From Rhabdothermincola_A sp041688815 (lineage in GTDB: Bacteria > Actinomycetota > Acidimicrobiia > Acidimicrobiales > Acidimicrobilacustridaceae): DNA of 64,000 bases. The notes under the pieces were generated by a model, which did no database searches, was not told the origin of the DNA, and was given only the letters and a program-made list of their open reading frames with translations. Positions 27,278 to 36,139 of this stretch are shown in pieces; position 1 is the stretch's first letter; every line of letters begins with the position of its first letter. A program made the position numbers and the translations under genes. The stretch lies in NCBI GenBank assembly GCA_041688815.1, contig JBDNHK010000023.1, positions 10,361 through 74,360 of the forward strand, in the 5' to 3' direction.

Positions 27278-27284
27278 CGGCGGT

Positions 27285-27290
27285 ACGCTA
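27285..27290 (-). promoter_or_regulatory. -10 box (TAGCGT) for the thioesterase gene
   Basis: TAGCGT on the minus strand, 7 nt, then ATG 27277: leaderless layout. Confidence 0.6.
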
Positions 27291-27429
27291 CGTCGCTCAC
27301 CCCCCTCGGGCCAGCCGCGGGCCCGACCGTCACGCCCGACCGTCTTCGCCGACAGAGGGTCCGTGGCCATCGCAGTAGTCCTTTCGTGCTCCGGATGGGG
27401 CACGAGACCCGACCCAGGAGGATCGTTCC

Positions 27430-28821
27430 GTGATCGACGAGGTCGTCATCGACCGGGTACTCGCCACCGCCCTGCGCACGGGTGGTGACTTCGCCGAGGT
27501 CTTCGCCGAGGACAAGCGCTCGTCGTCGGCCCTGTTCGACGACGAGAAGGTGGAGGAGCTCACCTCCGGTCGGGATCGTGGAGCCGGCATCCGGGTGGTG
27601 GTGGGCGACACCACCGGGTTCGCTCACACCGCCGATCTCACCGAGGCCGGTCTGATCGCCGCGGCCGACGCCGCGGCCGCGGCGGCTCGCGGTGGTGGCG
27701 GAGGTACCCAGGTCGTGGCCCTCACCCGGCGCACGGCCGACCGGGGCTATGCCATCGAGACCTATCCCGAGGACGTCGCCAAGGCTCGCAAGGTCGAGCT
27801 GCTCACCCGCGCCGACGAGGTCGCCCGCGCCACCGATGGGGCCATCACCCAGGTCTCGGTGAGCTACGGCGACAGTCGCCGACGCATCCTCGTGGCCAAC
27901 TCCGACGGCGTCCTCGCCGCCGACGACACCGTGCGTACCTTCTTCGCGGTGAGCTGCGTCGCCACCGGCGACACCGGCATGCAGACGGGCAGGGAGAGCA
28001 TCGGCCACACCGTCGGCTTCGAGCTGTTCGACATGTACGACATCGAGGAGCTCGCGTCGCGGGCCGCCGATCGGGCCCTGGTGAAGCTCCAGGCCCGACC
28101 TGCCCCCAGCGGGCAGATGCCCGTGGTCATCGCCAGCGGCGGCGGCGGCGTGCTGTTCCACGAGGCCTGCGGCCACGGCCTCGAAGCTGATCTCGTCGCC
28201 AAGGGGGCGTCGGTGTTCAAGGGGCGCGTGGGCGAACGGGTCGCCAGTCCCGGCGTCACCGTCGTCGACGACGGCACGATGCAACGCGAGTGGGGCAACC
28301 TCGCCATCGATGACGAGGGGAACCCCGCCCAGCGCAACGTCCTCATCGAGGACGGCTACCTCAGCGACTACATGTGGGATCTGCTGCGGGCCCGCAAGGA
28401 GGGCCGGGCCAGTTCCGGCAACGGCCGGCGTCAGAGCTATCAACACCTCCCGATGGTGCGCATGACCAACACCTACCTGTTGGCCGGCCACGACGATCCC
28501 GATGCCATCGTGGCGTCCACCGACAAGGGCGTGCTGGTGAAGCACCTCGGGGGTGGGCAGGTCAACACCGCCACCGGCGACTTCGTGTTCGGCATGACCG
28601 AGGCCTACCTGATCGAGGGTGGCAAGATCACCGAACCGCTCCGTGAGGGCAACCTCATCGGCAATGGCCCCGAGGTGCTGCAACGCATCGACGCTCTCGG
28701 CAACGACTTCGCCATGGGCCCTCCGGGTACCTGCGGCAAGGACGGCCAGGGTGTGCCGGTGGGTGACGGCGTGCCCACCCTCCGGGTGTCGAGTCTCACC
28801 ATCGGCGGCACCGCCGCGTGA
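27430..28821 (+). CDS. tldD: Metalloprotease TldD
   Basis: A 463-residue TldD with the zinc motif HEACGHGLEAD (H244, E245, H249) and later cysteine/glycine loops (GTCGKDGQGVPVGDG). TldD forms a heterodimer with TldE in which only TldD binds metal; the pair degrades unfolded small proteins and matures microcin B17 and the antitoxin CcdA in Enterobacteria. GTG 27430 has a strong AGGAGGA site 7 nt upstream. The gene overlaps the first tldE by 4 nt. No RiPP precursor gene was recognised near it. Confidence 0.95.
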   Translation: MIDEVVIDRVLATALRTGGDFAEVFAEDKRSSSALFDDEKVEELTSGRDRGAGIRVVVGDTTGFAHTADLTEAGLIAAADAAAAAARGGGGGTQVVALTRRTADRGYAIETYPEDVAKARKVELLTRADEVARATDGAITQVSVSYGDSRRRILVANSDGVLAADDTVRTFFAVSCVATGDTGMQTGRESIGHTVGFELFDMYDIEELASRAADRALVKLQARPAPSGQMPVVIASGGGGVLFHEACGHGLEADLVAKGASVFKGRVGERVASPGVTVVDDGTMQREWGNLAIDDEGNPAQRNVLIEDGYLSDYMWDLLRARKEGRASSGNGRRQSYQHLPMVRMTNTYLLAGHDDPDAIVASTDKGVLVKHLGGGQVNTATGDFVFGMTEAYLIEGGKITEPLREGNLIGNGPEVLQRIDALGNDFAMGPPGTCGKDGQGVPVGDGVPTLRVSSLTIGGTAA

Positions 28822-30158
28822 GCGACCTGCTCGACATCGCCGATCGGATCGTCGCCCTGGCCGCCGACGGCGAACAGGTCGAGGCTGTGGTCGTCCGGGG
28901 CCTCGATACCGAGATCAAGGTGTACGAGGCCGAGGTGGAGTCGTTGTCGTCGGCGCAGTCCCAGGGCGTCGGCGTGCGGGTCGTGGTGGGGGGACGCCAA
29001 GGGTTCGCCTACGCCGGCACCCTCGACGCCGAGGTGATCGGCGAGACCCTCGCCGAGGCCCGCGACAACGCCCGCTTTGCCACGATCGACGAGTGGGCCG
29101 GCCTGGCCGAGGCCGACGGGGTCGCCGTCGCCGACCTCCGCCTCTACCGCAACGCGCTGGCCGACAGCTCGACCGACGCCAAGGTCGCGCTCGCCGTCGA
29201 GCTCGAGCGGGCAGTGCGCGCCGCCGATCAGCGCATCTCGGGAATCGAGTCGGCCGAGTACGTCGACTCACTTTCCGAGGCTGCCATCGCCACCACGACG
29301 GGCATTCGCAGCGTCGGCCGCGAGACCAGTTGCTACGTGGCCACCTACGCCATGGCCAGCGAGGGCTCCGACACCCAGACGGGTTTCGGCTTCTCGGTCG
29401 GTCGCGAGTTGGCCGAACTCGATGTGGCCCGAGCCGCGGCCGACGCCGCCGACCGGGCCACCCGCCTGCTCGGCGCGCAGAAGCCGCCGAGCGAACGGGT
29501 GACCGTGGTGCTCGACCCCTGGGTCACCGCCCAGTTCCTCGGCCTTCTCGGCTACACCTTGAGCGGTGAGGCCGTGCTGAAGGGACGTTCGCTGTTCGCC
29601 GACCGCCTCGGTGAGCAGGTGGCGTCACCGCTCGTCACCCTGGTCGACGACCCCACCGACCCACGGGCCTTCACCGCCACCGACACCGACGGCGAGGGCC
29701 TGGCGGCGCGGCGCAACGTGCTCATCAGCAACGGCCACCTCGACCGCTTCGTGCACAACGCCTACACAGCCCGTCGCGCCGGTACGGCGAGCACGGGCAA
29801 CGCGGTGCGGGGCTACTCCTCCACCCCGGGGGTGGGGTGCATGGCCGTCTCGATGCGCCCGGGAACCGCCACGCAGGCCGAGCTCGTGGCCTCGGTCGGC
29901 GACGGCGTGCTGGTGCAGGACGTCTCGGGGCTCCACTCCGGCGTCAACCTCGTGTCGGGAGACTTCTCCACCGGCGCCGAGGGCCTGCGGATCCGGGGTG
30001 GCGAACTGGCGGAGCCGCTACGCGAGTTCACGATCGCCTCCACCCTTCAGCGCATGCTCCACGACGTCACCGCCGTGGGTGGCGACCTCCAGTGGCTGCC
30101 CATGAACGCATCCGGGGTGAGCCTGGTCATCGCCGACGTCACCGTCTCCGGCGCATGA
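28818..30158 (+). CDS. TldE/PmbA family protein, copy 1
   Basis: A 446-residue partner protein of TldD. It shows the shared fold (VGVRVVVGGRQGFAYAGTLDAEVI, TLVDDPTDPRAF, RRAGTASTGNAVRGYSSTPGVG, GVNLVSGDFSTGAEG) but no HExxxH motif, as expected for TldE. GTG start overlaps tldD as GTGA, and its own stop overlaps the next tldE start as ATGA. The three genes form one operon with two TldE-type subunits, so alternative TldD-TldE complexes are possible. Confidence 0.93.
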   Translation: MSDLLDIADRIVALAADGEQVEAVVVRGLDTEIKVYEAEVESLSSAQSQGVGVRVVVGGRQGFAYAGTLDAEVIGETLAEARDNARFATIDEWAGLAEADGVAVADLRLYRNALADSSTDAKVALAVELERAVRAADQRISGIESAEYVDSLSEAAIATTTGIRSVGRETSCYVATYAMASEGSDTQTGFGFSVGRELAELDVARAAADAADRATRLLGAQKPPSERVTVVLDPWVTAQFLGLLGYTLSGEAVLKGRSLFADRLGEQVASPLVTLVDDPTDPRAFTATDTDGEGLAARRNVLISNGHLDRFVHNAYTARRAGTASTGNAVRGYSSTPGVGCMAVSMRPGTATQAELVASVGDGVLVQDVSGLHSGVNLVSGDFSTGAEGLRIRGGELAEPLREFTIASTLQRMLHDVTAVGGDLQWLPMNASGVSLVIADVTVSGA

Positions 30159-31537
30159 CCGCTCTCCACCCTCGCGTCGATGCCCCGGACGACGAGTGCG
30201 CCGACCTTCTGGCCGTGGCCACCGACGTGGCCCGGAGAGCAGGAACCGACGAGCAGGTCGAAGCCTTCGTGGGTCGATCGTCGTACACGAGTGTGCGGGC
30301 CCACGCCGGTGCGATCGAGTCGCTGTCGTCGGCCACCACCGCCGGAATCGGGATTCGGGTGGTGCGTGACCATCGCCAGGGCTTCGCGTGGGCCGGCAGC
30401 CTCGACCCCGATGTCATCGCCGAGACCCTCGCCGACGCTCGCGACAACGCCCTCTTCGCCGAGCCCGACGACTGGGTCGGCCTGGCCGAGCCCGATGGTG
30501 TGGCCCCGGTGCCGTTCGACCCGTTCGACCCGGCCGTCGCCATCCTCCCCACCGATCGCAAGGTGGAGCTGGCCCTCGACCTCGAGGCTCGGGTCCTTGC
30601 TGGCGACTCGCGTATCACCGGTGTGCGGGTGGCATCGTTCTCGGACTCCAGCCAAAGGGCCGCGGTCGCCACCAGCACCGGCATCACCGGATCGGGCCGG
30701 TCGGCCTGGTGCTCGATGGGGGTGATGGCGCTGGCCACCGACGGCGCCGAGACCTACACGGGCTCCGGGTCCACCGTCGGGTTCCGTCCCGACGACCTCG
30801 ACCTCGACGAGGCCGCCGGCGATGCGGTGGTGCGGGCCGTCCGGCTCTTCGGAGCCCGCCCCGTGCCGTCGCAGCGCCTGGCCGTGGTGCTCGAACCCCG
30901 CCTCGCCGCCGCCGTCGTGGGTCTCCTCGGCGGCACCCTCGCGGGCGACCGGGTACTGAAGGGCCGCTCGCCCTTCGCCGACCGGTTGGGCGACACCATC
31001 GCCGTGGCCGGGCTCACGCTCGTCGACGACCCCACCGACCACCGTTCTTACGGCGCCGACACGTTCGACGGCGAAGGGCTGGCCTGTCGTCGCAACGTGC
31101 TCGTGGCCGACGGCGTCTTGCAGGGCTACCTCTACGACACGGCCACCGCGAGGCGGGCGGGCACGGCCAGTACGGGGTCGGCGGTTCGAGGCGTCTCCTC
31201 CACGCCGTCGGTGGGCTGTCAGGCCCTGGCCCTGGCCCCCGGGGCCGGTACGCACGAGGAACTGCTCGCCTCTGTCGACCTCGGTCTCTACGTGCAGTCC
31301 ATGACCGGTTGGCACTCCGGCGTGAACGCGGTCAGCGGCGACGTGTCGGTCGGCGCCGAGGGCCTGATGATCCGCGACGGCCAACTGGCCGAACCGGTGC
31401 GTGAGGTCACCGTCGCCTCCACCCTGCAACGGCTGCTGCTCGGTATCACCGCCATCGGCGCCGACGTCGAGTGGCTGCCGGGCGGAACGGGATGCCCCAC
31501 GCTGGTCATCGCCGACGTGAGCCTCGGCGGCACCTGA
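30155..31537 (+). CDS. TldE/PmbA family protein, copy 2
   Basis: A 460-residue TldE paralogue in tandem with copy 1 and clearly alike along the whole length (AGIGIRVVRDHRQGFAWAGSLDPDVIAETLADARDNALFAEPDDWVGLAEPDGV against the same region of copy 1). It lacks HExxxH. The copies differ most in the middle (SGRSAWCSMGVMALATDGAETYTG) where substrate contacts are likely, which would suit two subunits for different clients. ATG 30155 overlaps the copy-1 stop by 4 nt; the reading frame is open before it, but that part overlaps copy 1 and looks like a shadow. It converges with uppP. Confidence 0.92.
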   Translation: MTALHPRVDAPDDECADLLAVATDVARRAGTDEQVEAFVGRSSYTSVRAHAGAIESLSSATTAGIGIRVVRDHRQGFAWAGSLDPDVIAETLADARDNALFAEPDDWVGLAEPDGVAPVPFDPFDPAVAILPTDRKVELALDLEARVLAGDSRITGVRVASFSDSSQRAAVATSTGITGSGRSAWCSMGVMALATDGAETYTGSGSTVGFRPDDLDLDEAAGDAVVRAVRLFGARPVPSQRLAVVLEPRLAAAVVGLLGGTLAGDRVLKGRSPFADRLGDTIAVAGLTLVDDPTDHRSYGADTFDGEGLACRRNVLVADGVLQGYLYDTATARRAGTASTGSAVRGVSSTPSVGCQALALAPGAGTHEELLASVDLGLYVQSMTGWHSGVNAVSGDVSVGAEGLMIRDGQLAEPVREVTVASTLQRLLLGITAIGADVEWLPGGTGCPTLVIADVSLGGT

Positions 31538-31559
31538 GCGCTCGGCGCCCCGGCGGCGC

Positions 31560-32618
31560 TCAGATCGTTCCGGCGGCGAGCAGCCCGATGGTGATGACTG
31601 CGACCACCAGCCGCTCCCAGCCGAAGATGGCCAGGCTGCGCGTCTGCAACCAGCTCACCATCCACTTGACGGCGAGGGCGGCGGCCGCGAACGCGAAGAG
31701 CAGGCCGATGAGCGGGTCGATCACCCCGTAGGCGTCGACGACGGTCGATCCGTTCTTGGCTCCCTCGTAGAGGGTGGCTCCGGCGAGCGTGACCAGACCG
31801 AGCAGGAAGCTGAACTCGACCGCGGCCGCCAGCGTCGATCCGATGGCGAGGGCGGCGAGGATCGTCACGAGGCTGCGGCTGGTGCCTGGCCACATGGCGA
31901 TCACCTGCGCGGCCCCGATGATGAGCGCCTGCTTCGGGCCGATGTGGGTGAGGCTCAGGCCCGGTCGGTCGGCGCGGACCTTGTCGGCGATGGCCAGGAT
32001 CAGGACTCCCCCGGCGATCCAGGCGGCTACCACCGGCCAGGGTCCGAGCAGGTTGTCCTTGATGGGCTTTTCGAACAGGACTCCGATGACGACGGCGGGC
32101 GCAGTGGCGCACACCAGGGCGATGAGCAGGCGTCGGCCGTCGACATCACGACCGAACAGGCCGGCGACGATGGTGGCGATGCGACGCCGGTAGAGCACCA
32201 GTACGGCGAGGATGGCGCCGAACTGGATGGCGATCAGGTACGAGTCGGCGGCGTCCTTGGTGGCGGGGTCCTCGCCGATGCCGAGCAGTCGTTGGGTGAT
32301 GAGGAGGTGGCCGGTCGAGCTGATTGGGAGGTACTCGGTCACGCCCTCGACCACGCCGAGCACGGCGGCCTTCCATCCCGTCATCTCGGAGTCGGCGGCC
32401 TGCACGTCGGTCTCGTCGGTCGACGAGGTCGTGGCCGCGGGGCCCGGCCCGCCGGTGAGGGTGACGGTTGGGCTGTCCTGGGCTCTGACGGCCCGTTGGT
32501 CGCCGAGTACGAGCCCGGTCAGGGTCGCGAGACCGAGGGCGACCAGGACCACGAGGGCGATCGGGCGGGCGACGAATCGTCCCCACGGGGGACGGGAGAC
32601 GCGGCTGAGGTCGGGCAC
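31560..32618 (-). CDS. uppP: Undecaprenyl-diphosphate phosphatase (BacA family)
   Basis: A 352-residue membrane enzyme that recycles undecaprenyl diphosphate for peptidoglycan and other lipid-linked polymers, and gives bacitracin resistance. The first catalytic motif is EGVTEYLPISSTGHL (near residue 115), the second is MWPGTSRSLVTI. It has an extra N-terminal part of about 85 residues with one hydrophobic segment (PIALVVLVALGLATLTGLV) and a Ser/Thr/Asp-rich stretch not found in E. coli. GTG 32618 is chosen because a TAGCGT box lies 8 nt before it; the ATG at 32660 would precede that box. Confidence 0.94.
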   Translation of the reverse strand: MPDLSRVSRPPWGRFVARPIALVVLVALGLATLTGLVLGDQRAVRAQDSPTVTLTGGPGPAATTSSTDETDVQAADSEMTGWKAAVLGVVEGVTEYLPISSTGHLLITQRLLGIGEDPATKDAADSYLIAIQFGAILAVLVLYRRRIATIVAGLFGRDVDGRRLLIALVCATAPAVVIGVLFEKPIKDNLLGPWPVVAAWIAGGVLILAIADKVRADRPGLSLTHIGPKQALIIGAAQVIAMWPGTSRSLVTILAALAIGSTLAAAVEFSFLLGLVTLAGATLYEGAKNGSTVVDAYGVIDPLIGLLFAFAAAALAVKWMVSWLQTRSLAIFGWERLVVAVITIGLLAAGTI

Positions 32619-32626
32619 GACGACGT

Positions 32627-32632
32627 ACGCTA
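32627..32632 (-). promoter_or_regulatory. -10 box (TAGCGT) for uppP
   Basis: TAGCGT on the minus strand, 8 nt, then GTG 32618: leaderless layout, and it moves the start 14 codons inward. Confidence 0.55.
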
Positions 32633-32746
32633 CCGCTGGTCGCGAACCTGTCTCGGGCATGCGGATCGGGCCCTTTCCAGCCCGGTGGAGGTCGGCCTAG
32701 TGTGGGTTCCTTCCCCCTCGTGTCCCCTCCCTGCGGAGGAGTTCTC

Positions 32747-33385
32747 TTGGGTTCTGTGTCATTCACGCCCCGTCGTCGGGCTCGCCTTCGGCGTCGGCGC
32801 CCTCCGGCCCGGTGGTTGGCTGCGGCCGTGCTGGCCGTGGTGGCGGGAGCGGTGGCGGCCCACGTGGTCGGCGATGCCGAAGCCACCCGCCAGGCCTACG
32901 CCACCCGGCGGTCGGTGCCGGTCGTGGTTCGTGATCTTGCTCCCGGTGCCGCGATCACCTCGTCCGACGTGGAGTTCCGTGATCGGCCCGCGGTCGCTGT
33001 GCCCGACGGTGTGGCCGCGGAGCCGATGGGACGGGTCGTGCGGGACCGGCTTCTCGCAGGAGAGGTCGTCGTCGAGGCCCGCCTGGCGGGCTCTGGTAGT
33101 GGGCCCGGCGCTCTGTTGTCGCCCGGTCGACGAGCCCTGGCACTGCCGCGAGACGAGGTCAGGGTCCAACTGACGATCGGCGATCGGGTGGACGTGTTGG
33201 CGCCCGACGCCCTCGCCCCGGCGGGTGGCTCGGCCACGGCCCGGCGGGTGGCGCGCGCCGCCGAGGTCCTCGCCGTCGACGACACCACGCTGACGGTGGG
33301 CGTGCAGAGCGTCGAGGCGCCGGCCGTGGCCCGGGCGGTGCTCGACGGGGCGGTGGCGGTGGCGCTGGTGGCCCCGGCCCCCTGA
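32747..33385 (+). CDS. SAF-domain membrane-anchored protein (CpaB-like)
   Basis: A 212-residue protein with a basic N-terminus (RRRARLRRRRPPARW), one membrane helix (LAAAVLAVVAGAVAAHVV) and a SAF domain outside (VPVVVRDLAPGAAITSSDVEFRDRPAVAVPDG, then GRVVRDRLLAGEVVVEARL). SAF domains occur in CpaB pilus-assembly proteins and sugar-binding antifreeze-like proteins. In actinobacteria a SAF gene commonly neighbours fmdB. TTG 32747 is selected: a GGAGGA site sits 6 nt before it, while the nearest GTG (32756) is too far from the site. It converges with fmdB, 9 nt apart. Confidence 0.8.
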   Translation: MGSVSFTPRRRARLRRRRPPARWLAAAVLAVVAGAVAAHVVGDAEATRQAYATRRSVPVVVRDLAPGAAITSSDVEFRDRPAVAVPDGVAAEPMGRVVRDRLLAGEVVVEARLAGSGSGPGALLSPGRRALALPRDEVRVQLTIGDRVDVLAPDALAPAGGSATARRVARAAEVLAVDDTTLTVGVQSVEAPAVARAVLDGAVAVALVAPAP

Positions 33386-33394
33386 AGAGCGGCT

Positions 33395-33754
33395 TCAGGC
33401 GGCGCTGGTGGTCGACGATCCGCCCGAGCCGGTGCCGGGGCTGGAGTCGGCCTTCTTGGCCGTCGACGCGGCAGGCTCCGACTTCGATGACGAGTCGCTC
33501 GACGACGCCGCGGATTCAGAGCTCTTCGTGGAGTCGCCGGACTTCGCCGTGTCGTCGGTCTTGGTGGTCGTCGAGCTGCCCCGTGTGTCGTTCTTGTAGA
33601 AACCGCTGCCCTTGAAGGCGATGCCCACCGACCCGAAGAGCTTCTTCAGCACGCCCCTGCAGCTCGGGCACTCGGTCAGGGGGTCGTCGGTGAAGGCCTG
33701 CTGTGCCTCGAGCTCGTCACCGCAGTCTCTACAGCGGTACTCATAGGTGGGCAT
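33395..33754 (-). CDS. FmdB-family zinc ribbon protein
   Basis: A 119-residue protein that starts MPTYEYRCRDCGDELEAQQA, with zinc cysteines C8, C11, C29 and C32, followed by GSVGIAFKGSGFYKND and a long Ser/Thr/Lys-rich tail (about 70 residues). FmdB proteins were first seen in formamidase operons as regulators; the role in actinobacteria is unknown. ATG 33754 has a GGAGG site upstream. The tail is more polar and less conserved than the core. The position between SAF and galU is conserved in mycobacteria, as far as I recall. Confidence 0.9.
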   Translation of the reverse strand: MPTYEYRCRDCGDELEAQQAFTDDPLTECPSCRGVLKKLFGSVGIAFKGSGFYKNDTRGSSTTTKTDDTAKSGDSTKSSESAASSSDSSSKSEPAASTAKKADSSPGTGSGGSSTTSAA

Positions 33755-33895
33755 CCGTCGTCCTCCGCGGTTGCTGCCGGTGGGGTGCTTCGCTCGTCGC
33801 TGGCACTCTCTGCGGGCGACTGCCAGCATACCGAAGGCGGATCATGGTCCGCATCTCCCCCGGTCACCGTCCTTCGTGGCCACGACCGTGGCCTC

Positions 33896-33901
33896 TACGA
33901 T
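33896..33901 (+). promoter_or_regulatory. -10 box (TACGAT) for galU-moeA
   Basis: TACGAT 45 nt before GTG 33947, leaving a leader of about 40 nt that contains the GGGAGAGG ribosome site of galU. Confidence 0.4.
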
Positions 33902-33946
33902 GCGACCGAAGACGCCCACGAGTCTCGAGAGGGAGAGGTCCGAGCT

Positions 33947-34834
33947 GTGCCGAGATCGCGTGTCACCAAGGCGGTCATCCCGGCCGCGGGCCTCGGGACC
34001 CGCTTCCTGCCGGCCACGAAGGCCCAGCCGAAGGAGATGCTGCCGATCGTCGACAAGCCGGCGATCCAGTACGTGGTCGAAGAGGCAGTGCGGGCGGGCA
34101 TCGACGACATCCTCATCATCACCGGCCGGGGTAAGCGCACCCTCGAAGACCATTTCGACCGCAACTTCGAGCTCGAGTACTACCTCGAGCAGAAGGGCAA
34201 GACCGATGATCTGGCCGACATCCAGGCTCTCGCCGAGATGGCCGACATCCATTACGTGCGCCAGGGTGAGCCACTCGGTCTCGGCCACGCGGTGTCGGTG
34301 GCGCGCAAGCACGTCGGCGACAACCCGTTCGTGGTGATGCTCGGCGACGACATCATGGTCGACGACTCCACCGTGCTCGCCGACATGATCCGCACCTACG
34401 AGCAGTACGGCCGGTCGGTGGTGGCGTTGTCGGAGTTCCCTCCCAGCGAGATCTCGGCCTACGGCTGTGTGGACCCGGAGATTCTCACCGCCGACCTGGT
34501 GCAGCTGCGCGGCATAGTGGAGAAGCCCGCCCCGGAAGACGCCCCGTCCAACCTCGCGGTCATGGGTCGTTACGTCTTCACTCCGGAGATCTTCGATGCC
34601 CTCGAGCACGTGCAGCCCGGGGTGGGGGGCGAGATCCAGCTCACCGACGCCATCGCCCTCCTGCTCGACGACCAGACCGTCTACGGCTGGGTCTTCGGTG
34701 AGGGCCGCTACGACATCGGCAAGAAGCTCGACTTCCTACGGGCGACGGTCGAGCTGGCCCTCGACCGGCCCGACCTCGGTCCGGAGTTCCGCCGATTCCT
34801 CGTCGACCTGGTCGACAAGCGCGACCTGCGGTGA
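33947..34834 (+). CDS. galU: UTP-glucose-1-phosphate uridylyltransferase
   Basis: A 295-residue nucleotidyltransferase: AVIPAAGLGTRFLPATKAQPKEMLPIVDKPAIQYVVEEA (nucleotide loop and KEMLP), then QGEPLGLGHAV, VMLGDDIM and GVGGEIQLTDAI. It makes UDP-glucose for glycolipids and wall polymers. GTG 33947 has a GGGAGAGG site 9 nt before it and gives the normal N-terminus VPRSRVTKAVIPAAG; the ORF is open 54 codons further, but this reads as non-coding. The gene overlaps moeA by 4 nt (GTGA). Confidence 0.96.
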   Translation: MPRSRVTKAVIPAAGLGTRFLPATKAQPKEMLPIVDKPAIQYVVEEAVRAGIDDILIITGRGKRTLEDHFDRNFELEYYLEQKGKTDDLADIQALAEMADIHYVRQGEPLGLGHAVSVARKHVGDNPFVVMLGDDIMVDDSTVLADMIRTYEQYGRSVVALSEFPPSEISAYGCVDPEILTADLVQLRGIVEKPAPEDAPSNLAVMGRYVFTPEIFDALEHVQPGVGGEIQLTDAIALLLDDQTVYGWVFGEGRYDIGKKLDFLRATVELALDRPDLGPEFRRFLVDLVDKRDLR

Positions 34835-36087
34835 TCCCTCTCGACGAGGCGCGGGCCTTCGTCCTCTCGGGCAGTGTGTGCGGGCCCACCGTCAGCCTCG
34901 CGCTCCCCGACGCGCTCGGCGCGGTGTTGGCCGAGGCCGTGGTGGCAGGGGAGGCGGTGCCCCCGTTCGCCAACACGGCGATGGACGGGTTCGCAGTGCG
35001 AGGGGCGGACACCATCGGCGCCGACACCCAGCATCCGGTCGAGCTCCGCGTCGTCGGCACGGTGCGCGCCGGTATGTCGGGCACCGACACCCTGGTCGGG
35101 GCGGGTGAGGCCGCCCGGATCATGACCGGGGCGCCCATGCCCCCCGGAGCCGACGCGGTGGTGATGGTGGAGGCCACCGCGGCCGACGATTCCTCGGGAA
35201 CGGTCGCCGTGCGGGCCGAGGTCGCACCGGGGCGCCACGTACGCCCGGTCGGCGACGACATCGAGGTGGGTGACGTCGTCGCGCCCGCAGGGACCGTGCT
35301 CACCGCCGGGCACCTGGGGCTGCTGGCCACCGTGGGCGTCACCGAACTCTCGGTTGTGCGCCGGCCGGTCGTCGGCGTTCTCTCCACCGGGGACGAGCTG
35401 GTCGAGGGCGGCCGGCCGCTGTCGCCCGGACAGATTCGCGACTCCAACCGGCTGGCCCTGCGTTCGCTGCTCGGTGTGAGCGGTTTCGAGGTCGTCGATC
35501 TGGGTCTCGTCGCTGACGACGAGTCGGCGATCGAGGCGGCATTGCGAGACGGCGTGGCCCGATGTGATGCCCTGGTCACCAGCGGTGGGGTGAGCATGGG
35601 GGACTTCGACTTCGTGAAGGTGGTGCTCGACCGCATCGGCGCCATGCGCTGGATGCAGGTCGCGATCAGGCCGGCCAAACCGCTGGCCTTCGGCACCGTG
35701 GCCCGCCCCGACGGCACCCTGGTGCCCGTCTTCGGCCTGCCCGGGAACCCGGTGTCGTCGCTGGTGAGCTTCGAGCTGTTCTGCCGTCCGGCCCTTCGCC
35801 AGATGGCGGGCCGGACCGGTGTCGACCGATTCCGGCCCGCAGTCTCGGCCGTCGTCGACGAGGCCCTCTCTCGCCAGCCCGACCAGAAGGTGCACTTCGC
35901 CCGTGTCCTGGTCCATCACCGCCACGACGACGGCCGGTACCACGCGCGTTCGGCCGGGCCCCAGGGGTCGCACCAACTGACGGCGATGGCGGGGGCGCAA
36001 GGGCTGGCCGAGCTCCCCGACGGGCCCTCGCTCGACGTGGGGTCGACGGTGACCGTGCACCTGCTCGACTCCGCCCTCGGGTTCTGA
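34831..36087 (+). CDS. moeA: Molybdopterin molybdotransferase MoeA / gephyrin-like Glp
   Basis: A 418-residue enzyme that inserts molybdate into adenylated molybdopterin. Seen: ANTAMDGFAVR near residue 48, IMTGAPMPPGADAVV, VGVLSTGDELVEGG, LVTSGGVSMGDFDFVK and FGLPGNPVSSLVSFELF. The place after galU equals mycobacterial moeA1, and in Corynebacterium the protein at this locus (Glp) also binds FtsZ and a membrane receptor, GlpR. A GlpR-like gene lies 1.9 kb downstream, so a double role is possible. Translationally coupled to galU. Confidence 0.95.
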   Translation: MIPLDEARAFVLSGSVCGPTVSLALPDALGAVLAEAVVAGEAVPPFANTAMDGFAVRGADTIGADTQHPVELRVVGTVRAGMSGTDTLVGAGEAARIMTGAPMPPGADAVVMVEATAADDSSGTVAVRAEVAPGRHVRPVGDDIEVGDVVAPAGTVLTAGHLGLLATVGVTELSVVRRPVVGVLSTGDELVEGGRPLSPGQIRDSNRLALRSLLGVSGFEVVDLGLVADDESAIEAALRDGVARCDALVTSGGVSMGDFDFVKVVLDRIGAMRWMQVAIRPAKPLAFGTVARPDGTLVPVFGLPGNPVSSLVSFELFCRPALRQMAGRTGVDRFRPAVSAVVDEALSRQPDQKVHFARVLVHHRHDDGRYHARSAGPQGSHQLTAMAGAQGLAELPDGPSLDVGSTVTVHLLDSALGF

Positions 36088-36124
36088 GCAGGCGGACGGC
36101 GGGGCCGACCGCCAGGCCAACCAG

Positions 36125-36130
36125 TACGCT
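36125..36130 (+). promoter_or_regulatory. -10 box (TACGCT) for moaA
   Basis: TACGCT, 9 nt, then ATG 36140. It leaves no leader, so no Moco riboswitch precedes moaA. Confidence 0.55.
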
Positions 36131-36139
36131 CGGGTTCCT

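Noticed and set aside
36088..36139. Molybdenum-cofactor riboswitch before moaA
   Set aside because: Only 52 nt are available and the -10 box leaves no leader RNA.
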